Assembly: GCA_900065925.1 (NCBI GenBank) | Contig: LN890280.1 | Location: 1,046,451-1,110,450 of the forward strand | Source: Nitrosotalea devaniterrae | GTDB lineage: Archaea > Thermoproteota > Nitrososphaeria > Nitrososphaerales > Nitrosopumilaceae | Direction: 5' to 3' | DNA length: 64,000 bases | Part shown: one piece after another, positions 26,500 through 36,691 of the stretch | How the letters are laid out: each line of letters starts with the position of its first letter | Numbering within the stretch: the first letter of the stretch is position 1 | The notes under the pieces: generated by a model | The model's database searches: none | What the model was told of the DNA's origin: nothing | What the model saw: only the letters and a program-made list of their open reading frames with translations | Made by a program: the position numbers and the translations under genes

Positions 26500-26994
26500 T
26501 TAACTCATAGAATTCATTATAGATTTAGCCCTATTTCTTACCTCTTCTGTCATGTGTACCAAGACAAGCCCCTCATTTGGTTGACCATACAAGATTACAG
26601 AATTATCAGGTGCATAAACTGCAACCGGCAGTACAAGCAAGTCTTCTTCACCATTAACTATAATCCGTACTGGAAAAGTCATTGATAGCGCCTTGCGAAT
26701 TACAGAAATGCTTTCTTCTGTTATTTCTGCAGCAGGATTTGTGCACGTCAATACAGTCTCAGTTGTTCCAGCAGGCAAATCCCTCTTGTTTCTTTTCTCC
26801 AGCGCATCTACTATCTGAAGTGACGGAGTAAGACCAAATGATAGCATCTTTTCAGTTGTAGCATCGCCCACGGTAATCACAAGTGCACCTTTAGGAATCT
26901 TATCAGAAATACTAGATTTAGTTACTGACGAATCTTGCATTAGAAGTCCAAGCGGTTTTTTTAACTGTGGTCGTAGACTTTCAGGAAGGCGCAC
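26500..26994 (-). CDS. GTP-dependent dephospho-CoA kinase
   Basis: 164 residues of the former DUF359 family, the archaeal enzyme that phosphorylates dephospho-CoA with GTP in the last step of CoA biosynthesis. Conserved features seen: VITVGDATTEKM, VDALEKRNKRD and the NGEEDLLVLP loop. GTG start at 26994. It follows the Mrp gene by 26 bases on the same strand. Confidence 0.92.
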   Translation of the reverse strand: MRLPESLRPQLKKPLGLLMQDSSVTKSSISDKIPKGALVITVGDATTEKMLSFGLTPSLQIVDALEKRNKRDLPAGTTETVLTCTNPAAEITEESISVIRKALSMTFPVRIIVNGEEDLLVLPVAVYAPDNSVILYGQPNEGLVLVHMTEEVRNRAKSIMNSMS

Positions 26995-27020
26995 AAGGTA
27001 ATCTTTGTCTTCAACTATTT

Positions 27021-28103
27021 TTAGTTAGCTGCAGCATCTTTCATCTCATCGCTTAACTGAGATGCAAGAACACTGCATCGTGCAGCGACGTTTTTTGCCA
27101 CAGCCATAAATGATTGCGACATTGTAGAATTTGGATCAGATACCAGTACTGGTCGTCCACTATCAGAGCCTTCCATGATACCAGGGTTCAGAGGAATTCC
27201 ACCCAAGAATTGCAGTTCATGTTTTTCACTCATTCTTTTGGCGCCGTCTTTTCCAAAGATATAGTGTTTTTCAGTACATTTTGGACATGTAAAGTAGCTC
27301 ATGTTTTCTATTACACCCATGATTGGTATGTTTAATTTCTGGAACATTCCAAATGCCTTGACTGCAATATTACTTGCAACATCTTGTGGAGTTGTAACAA
27401 CAACTATACCAGTAATGGGTATGGTCTGTGCAAGTGTAAGAGGAATGTCACCAGTACCAGGTGGAAGGTCAACTATGAGATAGTCAAGGTCAGACCAGTT
27501 TGTATCAACAAGAAATTGTTTTAGTATTCCAGAAATTATTGGTCCTCTGTAAATTGCGGCCTGGTGGGCTTGCTCTGCAAAGAAACCAAATGACACCACT
27601 TTGATTCCGTGTGAGTCAACTGGCTGTAATTTATTATTGTCAACTTCCATTGCAGCTTTATTCATACCAAGCATCAGTGGAACACTTGGTCCATAGATGT
27701 CTGCATCAAGTAGTCCAACCTTTGCACCAGTCTTTGCCAATGCAAGTGCCAAGTTTACAGATACGGTAGTTTTTCCTACACCGCCTTTTCCACTTGCAAC
27801 ACCAATAATATTTTTAACAGTAGGCAGCATCTGGTCAACACTGAGGGATCGTCCTTCCATGACTTTGGCTGTCACCTTGAGATCAAGCTTTGATACTTCT
27901 TTTATCGAGGCAATTGCTTTTCTGACATCTTGTTCAATTTCATCATTGAACGGACAAGCAGGAGTAGTAAGTTCAAGTGTAAATTTTAATTCGCTACCGT
28001 TTATCTCAATGTCTTTTATCATACCCATTGAAACGATACTCTTTTTGAGATCTGGATCGATTACCAGACTCAAAGTCGAAAGTACTTGATCAACTGAGAC
28101 CAT
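27021..28103 (-). CDS. mrp: Mrp/NBP35-type Fe-S cluster carrier ATPase
   Basis: 360 residues: N-terminal MIP18/DUF59 domain (1-85, with TPACPF), then a deviant P-loop GKGGVGKTT (105-113), followed by a switch region with DLPPGTGD. The CPKC pair in the C-terminal half (about 270) is the usual bridging site for a shared Fe-S cluster. Loads Fe-S clusters onto client proteins. It starts the operon with the dephospho-CoA kinase and is divergent from RpoE'. Confidence 0.95.
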   Translation of the reverse strand: MVSVDQVLSTLSLVIDPDLKKSIVSMGMIKDIEINGSELKFTLELTTPACPFNDEIEQDVRKAIASIKEVSKLDLKVTAKVMEGRSLSVDQMLPTVKNIIGVASGKGGVGKTTVSVNLALALAKTGAKVGLLDADIYGPSVPLMLGMNKAAMEVDNNKLQPVDSHGIKVVSFGFFAEQAHQAAIYRGPIISGILKQFLVDTNWSDLDYLIVDLPPGTGDIPLTLAQTIPITGIVVVTTPQDVASNIAVKAFGMFQKLNIPIMGVIENMSYFTCPKCTEKHYIFGKDGAKRMSEKHELQFLGGIPLNPGIMEGSDSGRPVLVSDPNSTMSQSFMAVAKNVAARCSVLASQLSDEMKDAAAN

Positions 28104-28204
28104 AAAGTGAAAAATCCTGAGTACGATATTTAAACATAGGCAAAAATAATATCCAAGTCATCCAAAGATTCATAAATTCAAATTTTCTGACTTTTCTTAG
28201 GTTC

Positions 28205-28825
28205 ATGTTTTCTATATCGACCCTTACTGATGTAGTTAGAATACCGCCTAAACTATTTGGGGAATCTCTCAAAAAGGCAGCAATCACAATTCTTCGAGAA
28301 AAATATGAGAGTATGATAAATCCAGAACTTGGCTATGTCATAATGATACTTGAAACCAAGGTAGAAAAAATGGGCAAAGTAATTGCAGGGGACGGCGGTA
28401 CATATCATAGAGTAGAATTTACAGCATTAACATTTTCACCAAAACTCCAGGAAATTGTCCGTGGAGAAATTGTCGAGATTACAGACTTTGGAGCATTTGT
28501 CAGAATTGGTGCAACAGATGCATTGTTACACTTGTCACAGATAATGGACGACTACCTAAAAAGCGATGTCAAGTCTGGTATGATCTTGGCAAACCAGAGT
28601 GGAAGAACAATGAAGATTGGAACAACACTTCGTGCAAGAATTACAGCCGTATCAATTGGCAAGACAGCAGCAATGAAAGTCGGCATTACATGCAGACAAC
28701 CATTCTTGGGTGCAGATGAATGGATTGAAGAAGAAATCAAAAAAGCAAAAGCACCAGCTGCTGCAGCAACACCAGACAAGGCAAAGAAACCAGAAGCCGA
28801 GAAAGGAAAGAAATCAGACAAGTGA
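28205..28825 (+). CDS. rpoE1: RNA polymerase subunit E' (Rpo7)
   Basis: 206 residues. Part of the stalk of archaeal RNA polymerase. The N-terminal tip domain opens with MFSISTLTDVVRIPP, and the S1-like RNA-binding domain is at about 80-165 with ITDFGAFVRIGATDALLH. The C-terminal tail is rich in Lys, Ala and Pro and is probably unstructured. Followed at 6 bases by the Spt4 gene. Confidence 0.97.
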   Translation: MFSISTLTDVVRIPPKLFGESLKKAAITILREKYESMINPELGYVIMILETKVEKMGKVIAGDGGTYHRVEFTALTFSPKLQEIVRGEIVEITDFGAFVRIGATDALLHLSQIMDDYLKSDVKSGMILANQSGRTMKIGTTLRARITAVSIGKTAAMKVGITCRQPFLGADEWIEEEIKKAKAPAAAATPDKAKKPEAEKGKKSDK

Positions 28826-28831
28826 TTATAG

Positions 28832-29020
28832 ATGGTTAGAGAACTGGCTTGTCGTAAATGCAAATTTGTAACAGTTGGTAAAGTATGTCCAATATGCAAA
28901 TCATCCGATTTGAGTCCAGACTGGAGTAGTTCAGTTCTTGTTGTAGACCCAACAAATTCTCTTGTTGCCAAATCTCTTGGAATAAAAGAGAAAGGCAAGT
29001 ATGCACTCAAGGTAACATAG
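28832..29020 (+). CDS. spt4: Transcription elongation factor Spt4 (RpoE'')
   Basis: 62 residues, zinc ribbon CRKC and CPIC, partner of Spt5 in processive transcription. This small protein is usually encoded just after RpoE', as here (6 bases apart). The C-terminus carries the conserved SLGIKEKGKYALKV. Its stop is 1 base before the nadC start. Confidence 0.95.
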   Translation: MVRELACRKCKFVTVGKVCPICKSSDLSPDWSSSVLVVDPTNSLVAKSLGIKEKGKYALKVT

Positions 29021-29021
29021 G

Positions 29022-29849
29022 TTGCAATCAAGTACAAAAAAACAACTAGAAAGATTTCTTGCCGAAGATATTAAGAGCGGAGACATTACAAGCAAATTAC
29101 TTGCAAGAAAAAAAATTACTGCAAGCATAATTTCTCGTGAAAAAAGCATTGTTGCGGGAGTTGCATATGCAAAAGAGATTTTTACATCCAGAAAATGCAA
29201 AGTCGCCATACACAAAAAAGATGGACAGACTGTCACTCCCAATCAAAAAATCATGACAATTTCTGGTGACACTTACTCAATATTGTCATGTGAGAGAACT
29301 GCATTGAATTTAATGTCAAGAATGAGCAGTATTGCAAACCAGACAAATACATATGTGAAAAAAATCCATGCTGTCAACCCCAAGGTTGGATTGTACTCTA
29401 CAAGAAAGACCGCACCAGGTCTTAGAATCTTTGACAAGGATGCAGTGGAAATCGGAGGCGGACACAAACATAGAATGTCACTTGACCAGACGGTCATGAT
29501 AAAGGACAACCACATTGCTGCGTCAGACTCGCTTTATGATCTAGTCAAGCGTGCAAGATTACAGCACAAGAAAATCGAGGTTGAAGTAGAGAACCTAGAT
29601 GATGCAATTACTGCTGCAAGAGAAGGTGCATACATCATCATGCTGGATAACATGCCGCCTGGAAAAATTAAAAAAATAATCAAAGCACTAGAGCAACTTA
29701 ACCTTAGAAATAAAGTACGAATAGAGGCATCAGGCGGAATAAATCATTCAAACGTAACCCAATATGCAAGATCAGGTGTAGATATGATATCTATTGGAAA
29801 ACTAACAAGTTCAGTTTCAGGTCTTGATCTAAGCCTAGAAGTTAATTGA
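29022..29849 (+). CDS. nadC: Nicotinate-nucleotide pyrophosphorylase (carboxylating)
   Basis: Converts quinolinate and PRPP to nicotinate mononucleotide in NAD synthesis. 275 residues with the family segment YSTRKTAPGLRIFDKDAV (about 125-142) and the C-terminal IEASGGINHSNV. TTG start. Shares a transcript with rpoE1 and spt4. Convergent with nadA, 8-base overlap at the 3' ends. Confidence 0.96.
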   Translation: MQSSTKKQLERFLAEDIKSGDITSKLLARKKITASIISREKSIVAGVAYAKEIFTSRKCKVAIHKKDGQTVTPNQKIMTISGDTYSILSCERTALNLMSRMSSIANQTNTYVKKIHAVNPKVGLYSTRKTAPGLRIFDKDAVEIGGGHKHRMSLDQTVMIKDNHIAASDSLYDLVKRARLQHKKIEVEVENLDDAITAAREGAYIIMLDNMPPGKIKKIIKALEQLNLRNKVRIEASGGINHSNVTQYARSGVDMISIGKLTSSVSGLDLSLEVN

Positions 29850-30780
29850 TTGCAAGCATTCGTTCTATTGCAATCTGAGCCTTTTGTGCAATATTTTTTG
29901 GAACTTTAACTTGATACTTGTTTTCTTGCAGTGATGCATAGACCTTGTCAAGTGTTATCATTTTCATGTACTTGCATATTGCATTCTCAGACATGGGTAT
30001 GAATTCCTTGTCGGGGTTTTGTTTTTGCATTCGGTACAATATTCCAGTCTCTGTTGCTACAACAAATTGTTTTGACGGAGAATTTTTGGCATGGCTCATC
30101 ATTCCTTCTGTTGACAAGACTTGGACTTGTCTTGAGCCATAATCCCCTGATGCAATATCATACATTACTGAAGAGGTGCAACTACATTCTGGATGAACTA
30201 AAAATTCTGCATTGCTGTATTCGCGGAGTTTTTCCTGTACATCCTGAGATCGTATGCCTGCATGTACGTGGCATTCACCTGCCCAGATGAACATGTTGTG
30301 TCTGTTTGTCATCTTTGCAACATAAGAGCCCAAAAACATGTCAGGCAAGAAAAGAACTTCCTTGTCTTCTGGGATTGATTTTACAACATTTACAGCATTA
30401 GATGAAGTACAGCAATAATCAAGCTCTGCCTTTACTTCAGCAGATGTGTTAACATAACCTACGGTGATTGCTTTTGGATGCTCTGACTTCCATTTTCTGA
30501 GCTCATCTGCATTTATGGTATCAGCAAGGGAACATCCAGCACCAAGATCTGGAATCAATACGGTTTTGTCAGGACATGTAATTGCGGCAGTCTCTGCCAT
30601 AAAGTGGACACCACAAAAAAGTATCGTCTTGTGATCAGTCTTTGCAGCCTGTCTTGAAAGCCCTAATGAATCACCTACATAATCTGCAACATCTTGTACA
30701 TCAGGCAATTGGTAATTGTGAGCTAAAATGAGAACATCCTTTTCTTTTTTGAGTTTTAGTATCTCAGACTTGACATCCAT
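29842..30780 (-). CDS. nadA: Quinolinate synthase
   Basis: Condenses iminoaspartate with dihydroxyacetone phosphate to quinolinate; needs a [4Fe-4S] cluster. About 312 residues. Cysteine motifs CGVHFMAET (near 82), CCTSSN (near 120s) and HPECSC (near 195) are the usual cluster and active-site positions. The start is the ATG at 30780; an in-frame start at 30792 is possible. Upstream is nadX on the same strand. Confidence 0.96.
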   Translation of the reverse strand: MDVKSEILKLKKEKDVLILAHNYQLPDVQDVADYVGDSLGLSRQAAKTDHKTILFCGVHFMAETAAITCPDKTVLIPDLGAGCSLADTINADELRKWKSEHPKAITVGYVNTSAEVKAELDYCCTSSNAVNVVKSIPEDKEVLFLPDMFLGSYVAKMTNRHNMFIWAGECHVHAGIRSQDVQEKLREYSNAEFLVHPECSCTSSVMYDIASGDYGSRQVQVLSTEGMMSHAKNSPSKQFVVATETGILYRMQKQNPDKEFIPMSENAICKYMKMITLDKVYASLQENKYQVKVPKNIAQKAQIAIERMLAIN

Positions 30781-30870
30781 ACACAGAACCATAGCATTAG
30801 TTCATCTTTAAAGCGTCATGATGTTGACAAATTTATTGCCGTAATTGATCCAAATGGCAAAATTTACCAA

Positions 30871-31689
30871 TCATGTACCTATGTTAAGAGAAGTACCACA
30901 AATCTTTCTGAGGCACTCTATTGCAGCAAGGGTTGCAAGTCTGCTTGTCTTGGGATTGCTAGGGCTTGGCACATTTTCCACCTTGACTGAAAATTTGCCA
31001 AACGTTCCTTCAGCCTGGATTTCATGAGTATTCTTGTCAGTGTGCGGGTCTGCAACTATCTTTACCCTAGTCTTTTCACTGCCAATTCCTGCAAGACTGA
31101 GAAGTGCTGCAACATTGATGTTTGCAGGAAATAACCTCACTGCTTCTTGTGCACTTCCTTCATAGATTACAGTAGATTGTGTAATTTTATCAGGGTCAAT
31201 GTTTGAGGTCTCAAAGAATTTTGCACCCTTCAATGCTTTTGGATTTTTTGTTGTCACAAGTGTTACCAATTCAAGTTCATCTTTTACGGCACGAATTCCA
31301 TCAAGTCCAATTATCGCACCAGATGGAAGGTATACACGCTTGTTAAAATCCCTGCATCCATCAATTACAATATCAAATATCGATTCATCCAAGAGCGCCC
31401 CTACACTCATTATCATTACATCTTTTCTGTTTTGCAATATGCTTAGTATGTCATCTCTTACTGCATCTTGTGATGCTGCTTCAATTATCATGTCAACTGG
31501 AGAAGCTGCAAGCAGACCAACATTTTCTGTTATAATTGGTTTATTCTGTAGTTTGTCAACTAGATTCTTTGAATTTTCTTTTGAGAAATCATAGATGTGT
31601 GTAAGCTTGGCAGAGATTTTGCCAGAGTCTATTGCAAGTGCTATCTCTGATCCTATGGCACCGCATCCAAGTAATCCCACTCGTTTCAA
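30871..31689 (-). CDS. nadX: L-aspartate dehydrogenase
   Basis: 272 residues. NAD(P)-dependent oxidation of aspartate to iminoaspartate, the substrate for NadA. Rossmann motif GLLGCGAIGSEIA (5-17), and the catalytic region with PSGAIIGLDGIRA. It replaces the bacterial L-aspartate oxidase NadB. TTG start. With nadA (90 bases downstream) and nadC it makes the complete de novo pathway to NaMN in this window. Confidence 0.95.
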   Translation of the reverse strand: MKRVGLLGCGAIGSEIALAIDSGKISAKLTHIYDFSKENSKNLVDKLQNKPIITENVGLLAASPVDMIIEAASQDAVRDDILSILQNRKDVMIMSVGALLDESIFDIVIDGCRDFNKRVYLPSGAIIGLDGIRAVKDELELVTLVTTKNPKALKGAKFFETSNIDPDKITQSTVIYEGSAQEAVRLFPANINVAALLSLAGIGSEKTRVKIVADPHTDKNTHEIQAEGTFGKFSVKVENVPSPSNPKTSRLATLAAIECLRKICGTSLNIGT

Positions 31690-31780
31690 TCTAAACTTGT
31701 TAGAGATTTGGCCTTGTTAAATCTGTTATTAGGTTTTTGACATAACAAAATATTGAATTATCATAAAGCCACATAATCAA

Positions 31781-32671
31781 ATGAGCAAAGACCGGTTGGA
31801 AAAACAAGAATCTACACTCATAGAAAAAGTCCTATTCAAGATAGCAAAACAGTGGATAGCAGGTGACACCATGGAAGATGCACTCAAGTCTGCACGACAG
31901 GCAAATGGTAACGGCATGAGTGCCATTTTGAACAAGTTAGGAGAGCACATGGCATCAAAACAAAAAGTTAACCAGACAGTTTCAGACTATCTCACTCTGG
32001 TCTCAAGCTTGCGTAGATCAAAAATTATTGGGGGGTTATCGATAAAGCCTACTCAAGTTGGACTTGCCATCAGCGCAAAAGAATGTCTTGGAAACCTTGA
32101 CACCATAATAGAAAAGGCATTACAGTTCCAGTCTTTTGTCTGGATAGACATGGAGTCATCAGAGTTTACAGATGACACATTTAACATATACAAAAACCTC
32201 TTTGAAAAATATGAAAGGGTCGGCATAGTCATACAGGCTAACCTTAAACGCACTGGAAAGGATCTCGATACATTACTAAAACAGGGCGCCAAGATTCGCT
32301 TGGTCAAAGGAGCATATCATGAAAATTCAAAGAATGCATACAGGACAAGACATGAAGTGGATGAAAACTATAGAAAACTGATGAATATATTATTTGATCA
32401 GGGAAACGAGTTTGCAATTGCAACACATGATTCCAAATTAATCGACCTTGCAATGGAACTATCCAAAAAACATGAACGAAAGTTTGAGTTTCAGATGTTA
32501 AAAGGAATACGAGATGAGCTAAAACCGGTTTTGGTAAAAAGTGGATTTACAGTTTCAGAGTATATCCCATATGGCACAAACTGGCTCCCTTATTCAATCA
32601 GAAGACTAAGGGAAAGAAAACGTAACATATTATTGCTTGGAAGTTCATTTATTCACTCACATCGAGTCTGA
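31781..32671 (+). CDS. Proline dehydrogenase
   Basis: 296 residues, a flavin-dependent monofunctional enzyme that oxidises proline to pyrroline-5-carboxylate. Family motifs RLVKGAYHE (about 183-191), ATHDSKLI, FQMLKGIRDE and YIPYGTNWLPYSIRRLRER at the C-terminus. Convergent with the P5C dehydrogenase gene and overlapping it by 19 bases, so catabolism of proline to glutamate is a two-gene module. Confidence 0.95.
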   Translation: MSKDRLEKQESTLIEKVLFKIAKQWIAGDTMEDALKSARQANGNGMSAILNKLGEHMASKQKVNQTVSDYLTLVSSLRRSKIIGGLSIKPTQVGLAISAKECLGNLDTIIEKALQFQSFVWIDMESSEFTDDTFNIYKNLFEKYERVGIVIQANLKRTGKDLDTLLKQGAKIRLVKGAYHENSKNAYRTRHEVDENYRKLMNILFDQGNEFAIATHDSKLIDLAMELSKKHERKFEFQMLKGIRDELKPVLVKSGFTVSEYIPYGTNWLPYSIRRLRERKRNILLLGSSFIHSHRV

Positions 32672-34218
32672 GTCTGTTCTCTTAGGAATTGTAAAAGATA
32701 GTATGCTCCACCTGCACCCTTGCCAGAAATTCCAGAGTCTTTCCACCCCACAAAGGGTTGGGCACCAACCATTGCACCAGTAGTCGCGCTGGCTGCTCTA
32801 TTTGCATAGGTAACACCTGCCTCAATTTTTTCAAAGAATTTCTCAATCTCATTTTTGTCTTGGCTGAAGACTCCGGCAGTTAATCCATAACTGCTCTTGT
32901 TTGCCATAGCAAGTGCATCATCAAAGTTTTCAAATTCCTCGACACAGAGAAACGGTAGAAACAATTCTTCACGTATCAATTCATGATCTAGTGGAAGGTT
33001 TGCAACAATTGTTGGCGTGACAAAATTTCCATTCTTGTTGGTATCATCAGAAACAAGAGAGCCACCACATAGTATCTTGCCATCTTTTTTTGCAATATCA
33101 GATGCTTTTTGAAACTTTTTTACCGCGGCATCATTTATGACAGGTCCAATGTAGGTGTCTTTTTCCCATGGCTTGCCAATTTTTAATGCTACAGTCTTTG
33201 CAACAAGTCTTTCCAAGAACTTGCTTGCAATTGATTTTTGTACATAGACTCGTGAACATGCACTACACTTTTGCCCACTAAATCCAAATGCTGCACGCAG
33301 TACACCATCAGTTGCTTTTTCAATATCAGATGAGGCAGAAATTATTGCAGGATTTTTGCCACCCATCTCAGAAATAAATGGTCTAGGTCTGCTTGCTTCA
33401 AATGTAGAATATCCAGTCATACCTACCTCTTGTGAACCAGTAAATGCGATGCCATCAACCAGTAGACTCTCAAGTATTGTTTTTCCAACTATACCTCCAG
33501 AACCTGTTACAAAGTTTATTGCAGCTGGAGGAAGTTTTGGATAAATAGATTCAACAAACTTGAATGCAGAAATTGGAGCATCACTTGAAGGCTTGAGTAC
33601 AGTGGTGTTTCCAGTAATCAGAGCACCAGATGTCATTCCTATTGCGATTGCAGATGGAAAATTAAACGGAGATATGATTCCCCAGACCCCATATGGTTTT
33701 AGTGTACTTTTTGTCTTTTCAGTTGGATTATCATTTTTTGTATCCTTTGAGAATCCTTGGTTTATTTCAAGTTGTTCTGCATAAAATCTCATAAAGTCTA
33801 TTGATTCATCAAGGTCGCCCATTGCCTCAAGTCGGTTCTTTCCGTTTTCAAAGCTCATGATTGCAGCAAGACGGAATTTATCGTGAGAGAAAATATCAGC
33901 AACTTCTCGAAATATCTGGACTCTTTTTCGATATGGTACTAGAGACCATTTGTAAAACGACTCTTTTGCAGCTTCAATTGCATGTAGAGCATCATCTTTT
34001 GTAGCAAGTGGAAAATTTCCAAGTATTAGATTCTTGTCAGCAGGAGACCTGACTTGGAATACATCATCAGAGAAGATCTCTTTTCCTCCAATTATCATGG
34101 GATATTTCTTGCCAAAGTCTTTTTGCACTTGGCCTACAGCATCATCAAAGTTTTTATGAAAACTATCAGTTGAATTATTTTCTACAAACCTTGCCCATGT
34201 TCTCTCATTCTCGAACAT
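32653..34218 (-). CDS. L-glutamate gamma-semialdehyde (P5C) dehydrogenase
   Basis: 521 residues, aldehyde dehydrogenase superfamily. Catalytic Glu in ISEMGGKNPA and the catalytic Cys in GFSGQKCSACSRV. It makes glutamate from pyrroline-5-carboxylate. The ATG at 34218 (MFENERTW) was chosen; upstream codons to 34296 look non-coding. Its 3' end overlaps proline dehydrogenase. NAD is the likely cofactor. Confidence 0.95.
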   Translation of the reverse strand: MFENERTWARFVENNSTDSFHKNFDDAVGQVQKDFGKKYPMIIGGKEIFSDDVFQVRSPADKNLILGNFPLATKDDALHAIEAAKESFYKWSLVPYRKRVQIFREVADIFSHDKFRLAAIMSFENGKNRLEAMGDLDESIDFMRFYAEQLEINQGFSKDTKNDNPTEKTKSTLKPYGVWGIISPFNFPSAIAIGMTSGALITGNTTVLKPSSDAPISAFKFVESIYPKLPPAAINFVTGSGGIVGKTILESLLVDGIAFTGSQEVGMTGYSTFEASRPRPFISEMGGKNPAIISASSDIEKATDGVLRAAFGFSGQKCSACSRVYVQKSIASKFLERLVAKTVALKIGKPWEKDTYIGPVINDAAVKKFQKASDIAKKDGKILCGGSLVSDDTNKNGNFVTPTIVANLPLDHELIREELFLPFLCVEEFENFDDALAMANKSSYGLTAGVFSQDKNEIEKFFEKIEAGVTYANRAASATTGAMVGAQPFVGWKDSGISGKGAGGAYYLLQFLREQTQTRCE

Positions 34219-34333
34219 AATATCACTATGGCATGCTTCATTATTTAGTCCTACTAGTGTTGATTTCCTGTTAACTCTTGGACAAACATAATTCAAACGA
34301 GAAACATTTTATCTCTGCAGGCAAAGGTGTTTT

Positions 34334-35173
34334 ATGCTCAATACGGTATATCGTGACGCCATAAAGAAGCGAGATGAGGCACGATCCATTTTCAAGGGAG
34401 AAAAATTTGATCAAATAATCAAAACCGCCAGAGAAAACTGGGTTGAGTACAACCCACAGAAAAAAGATGCTGACATTGCAGGAATAGACAGTAGTTACAA
34501 CAGCACAAAATTTCAAGGGTTAGAATTATGGGTAGTAACTGGCGTGTCTGTAAAATCAGACGGCAAAATAATAACTGAAAACCACAACCAGGGACTCGGC
34601 CAGCCCACACCTGAACTTGAGACACAGGCAAGCAAGATGGAAGTTGAGGCATGTATCAACTCAGTGGACAAGGCAGACTTGGTCATACTAGATGGCTCAC
34701 TTTATTCACAATTTCTTACAAGACAGACATCACTTGGAAATTCCATCACATCTGCAATAAAAAAGAGAAACAATGTAATTTTCATATCAAAGACATCATC
34801 TGCAAGAAAACAATTTGAAAGACTAGGCTCCATGGCAGGCGATATTTTCTATTACAATCACGCAGTCAAGACACCAGGATTTAGCAAGATATTTGTTGAT
34901 ACAAGTCTTGGAGCAGGCAAAGTAGTATCATATGTCTATGCAAGGCTTAGAGATTCCACACCATTGATCAAAATCGAATTATTGGGCTTAGACCACAAGG
35001 AAGATGAAATAAAATTACTCTTAGACATGATAACAAAAAATAGCGTTGGCGGATATCCATATTCATTGAAGCTTGCACATGAAAATTGCAAGATATCCAA
35101 CTCAGATCTTGCAAGACTTGTTAGTCTATATGGACTTGGAAATGAAATTGGTTCAAGAGAGGTATTGAGTTGA
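34334..35173 (+). CDS. nurA: DNA-end resection nuclease NurA
   Basis: 279 residues. 5'-3' nuclease working with HerA. The NurA catalytic acidic motifs are seen in AGIDSSYN (near 49) and LVILDGSL (near 117). First gene of a four-gene cluster, with its TGA overlapping the TTG of herA. The spacing and gene order nurA-herA-mre11-rad50 confirm the assignment. Confidence 0.92.
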   Translation: MLNTVYRDAIKKRDEARSIFKGEKFDQIIKTARENWVEYNPQKKDADIAGIDSSYNSTKFQGLELWVVTGVSVKSDGKIITENHNQGLGQPTPELETQASKMEVEACINSVDKADLVILDGSLYSQFLTRQTSLGNSITSAIKKRNNVIFISKTSSARKQFERLGSMAGDIFYYNHAVKTPGFSKIFVDTSLGAGKVVSYVYARLRDSTPLIKIELLGLDHKEDEIKLLLDMITKNSVGGYPYSLKLAHENCKISNSDLARLVSLYGLGNEIGSREVLS

Positions 35174-36690
35174 CAATAGGTGTAGTAATCGGAGAGTCAA
35201 GACCAACTGATGTTACAGCTCAGTCATCAAAACCGCTTTCAGTTGGAGAATATGTAATAATTGATTCACAGGATGGACAAATTTTAGGCCTAGTTGAAAA
35301 ATCAATAATATCAAGTGAGGCATTAACAGATGTTAGAAATTTTGATGAAGCCGTAGAAAGCAAAGAAGTTGCAGACATTAATTCAAGAGACAAAAATTAC
35401 AAGGTAAAAATTGGAATATTAGGCTTTTTGGATAAACTGCAAAAAGGCCAGATGATCTTGCCTGCAGTGCCACCGCTCCCGGGCACTTCAATACTAGAGG
35501 CAACCCAAAAAGACCTCGGAGTGATATTTGGGCCCACAACAGAAGAATGGGTCAGGATTGGTTCGCTTTTAAGAAATTCAAGTATTGAGGCCAAGATTAA
35601 TGTCAACAAGATTGTATCAAGACATCTAGCCATACTTGCAATGACTGGCATGGGAAAAAGTAATCTTGTATCCCTCATTGCAAGACATGTTGCGTCATTG
35701 AATGGTACCTTGATTATTTTTGATTACCACAATGATTATGAAAATCTCGATGTTCCAAAAATGAATTACATGTTAGCAAAGATAAATCCAAGATTATTGC
35801 CTGCAGACAAGCTAGCTGAAGTAATTGAGCTCAGAGAGAATGCAGACAAGCAGCAAAGGGCATTACGTGAATCTTTTACAGAGTCAGTGAAACAGTCAAA
35901 GGATTTCTGGCAAGCGCTAGAGGAGAGCACTTCATCTTTTGGGCGTACCACCAAGGGTTATGCAGACAGTGCAAGTAGAGTACTGGACAAAATAGACGAT
36001 GCAAAACATAGATTCTCAGACATACTAGACCCAGACTGTGGAGATCCAGTAGATCTCATAAAAGAAGGCCGAGTAAATGTGTTGAACATATCAGAACTCA
36101 GCGAAAGACAGGCAAACGCCGGACTGGCATATTATTTACAGGAATTATTACAGCATAGAAAAGATGCAGTCTGGGAAAGAAAAGGAAAATCATCAGGTAA
36201 AAAAAGCAACAAGTTTCTTGCGCCAATATTTGTGATAATAGAAGAAGCACATGTTTTCATTCCAAAGGGGGAACATACTGATACAAAATACTGGGCATCA
36301 AAGGTAGCACGAGAAGGTCGTAAGTTTGGAATTGGTCTTGGAGTTGTTTCACAGAGACCAAGAAACATTGATCCCAATGTACTAAGTCAGATGGGCTCTC
36401 TTGCAATAATGAAGATAGTTCAAGATGATGATCAACAGCAGATTGCATCTGCAGCAGAGTCACTAAGCAAGGATCTGCTCTCACAGCTTTCATCTTTGAA
36501 CATAGGAGATGCTGTGTTGATTGGACAGTGGGTAAACCTGCCATCAATTGTACATGTAGATGAAGTCAAGAGCAAGAAATCAGGATCTGACCTAAACGCA
36601 GTATCAGAATGGAATCAGGCTGACAAGTTCAAAGACATTGCAAAAGAATCAACCAAGTCAATGATTCAAAAAGACTTGTTACTTGATTGA
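35170..36690 (+). CDS. herA: HerA hexameric DNA translocase
   Basis: 506 residues. The N-terminal HAS barrel (about 1-100) is followed by the FtsK/HerA motor with Walker A TGMGKSN (159-165), Walker B FVIIEEAH (near 357) and the motif SQRPRNIDP. Unwinds DNA to feed NurA in double-strand break repair. TTG start in a 4-base overlap with nurA. Confidence 0.95.
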   Translation: MTIGVVIGESRPTDVTAQSSKPLSVGEYVIIDSQDGQILGLVEKSIISSEALTDVRNFDEAVESKEVADINSRDKNYKVKIGILGFLDKLQKGQMILPAVPPLPGTSILEATQKDLGVIFGPTTEEWVRIGSLLRNSSIEAKINVNKIVSRHLAILAMTGMGKSNLVSLIARHVASLNGTLIIFDYHNDYENLDVPKMNYMLAKINPRLLPADKLAEVIELRENADKQQRALRESFTESVKQSKDFWQALEESTSSFGRTTKGYADSASRVLDKIDDAKHRFSDILDPDCGDPVDLIKEGRVNVLNISELSERQANAGLAYYLQELLQHRKDAVWERKGKSSGKKSNKFLAPIFVIIEEAHVFIPKGEHTDTKYWASKVAREGRKFGIGLGVVSQRPRNIDPNVLSQMGSLAIMKIVQDDDQQQIASAAESLSKDLLSQLSSLNIGDAVLIGQWVNLPSIVHVDEVKSKKSGSDLNAVSEWNQADKFKDIAKESTKSMIQKDLLLD

Positions 36691-36691
36691 G

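Noticed and set aside
30845-31027. 60-codon plus-strand frame with ATG
   Set aside because: Opposite the 3' end of nadX with no motif or coding neighbour.
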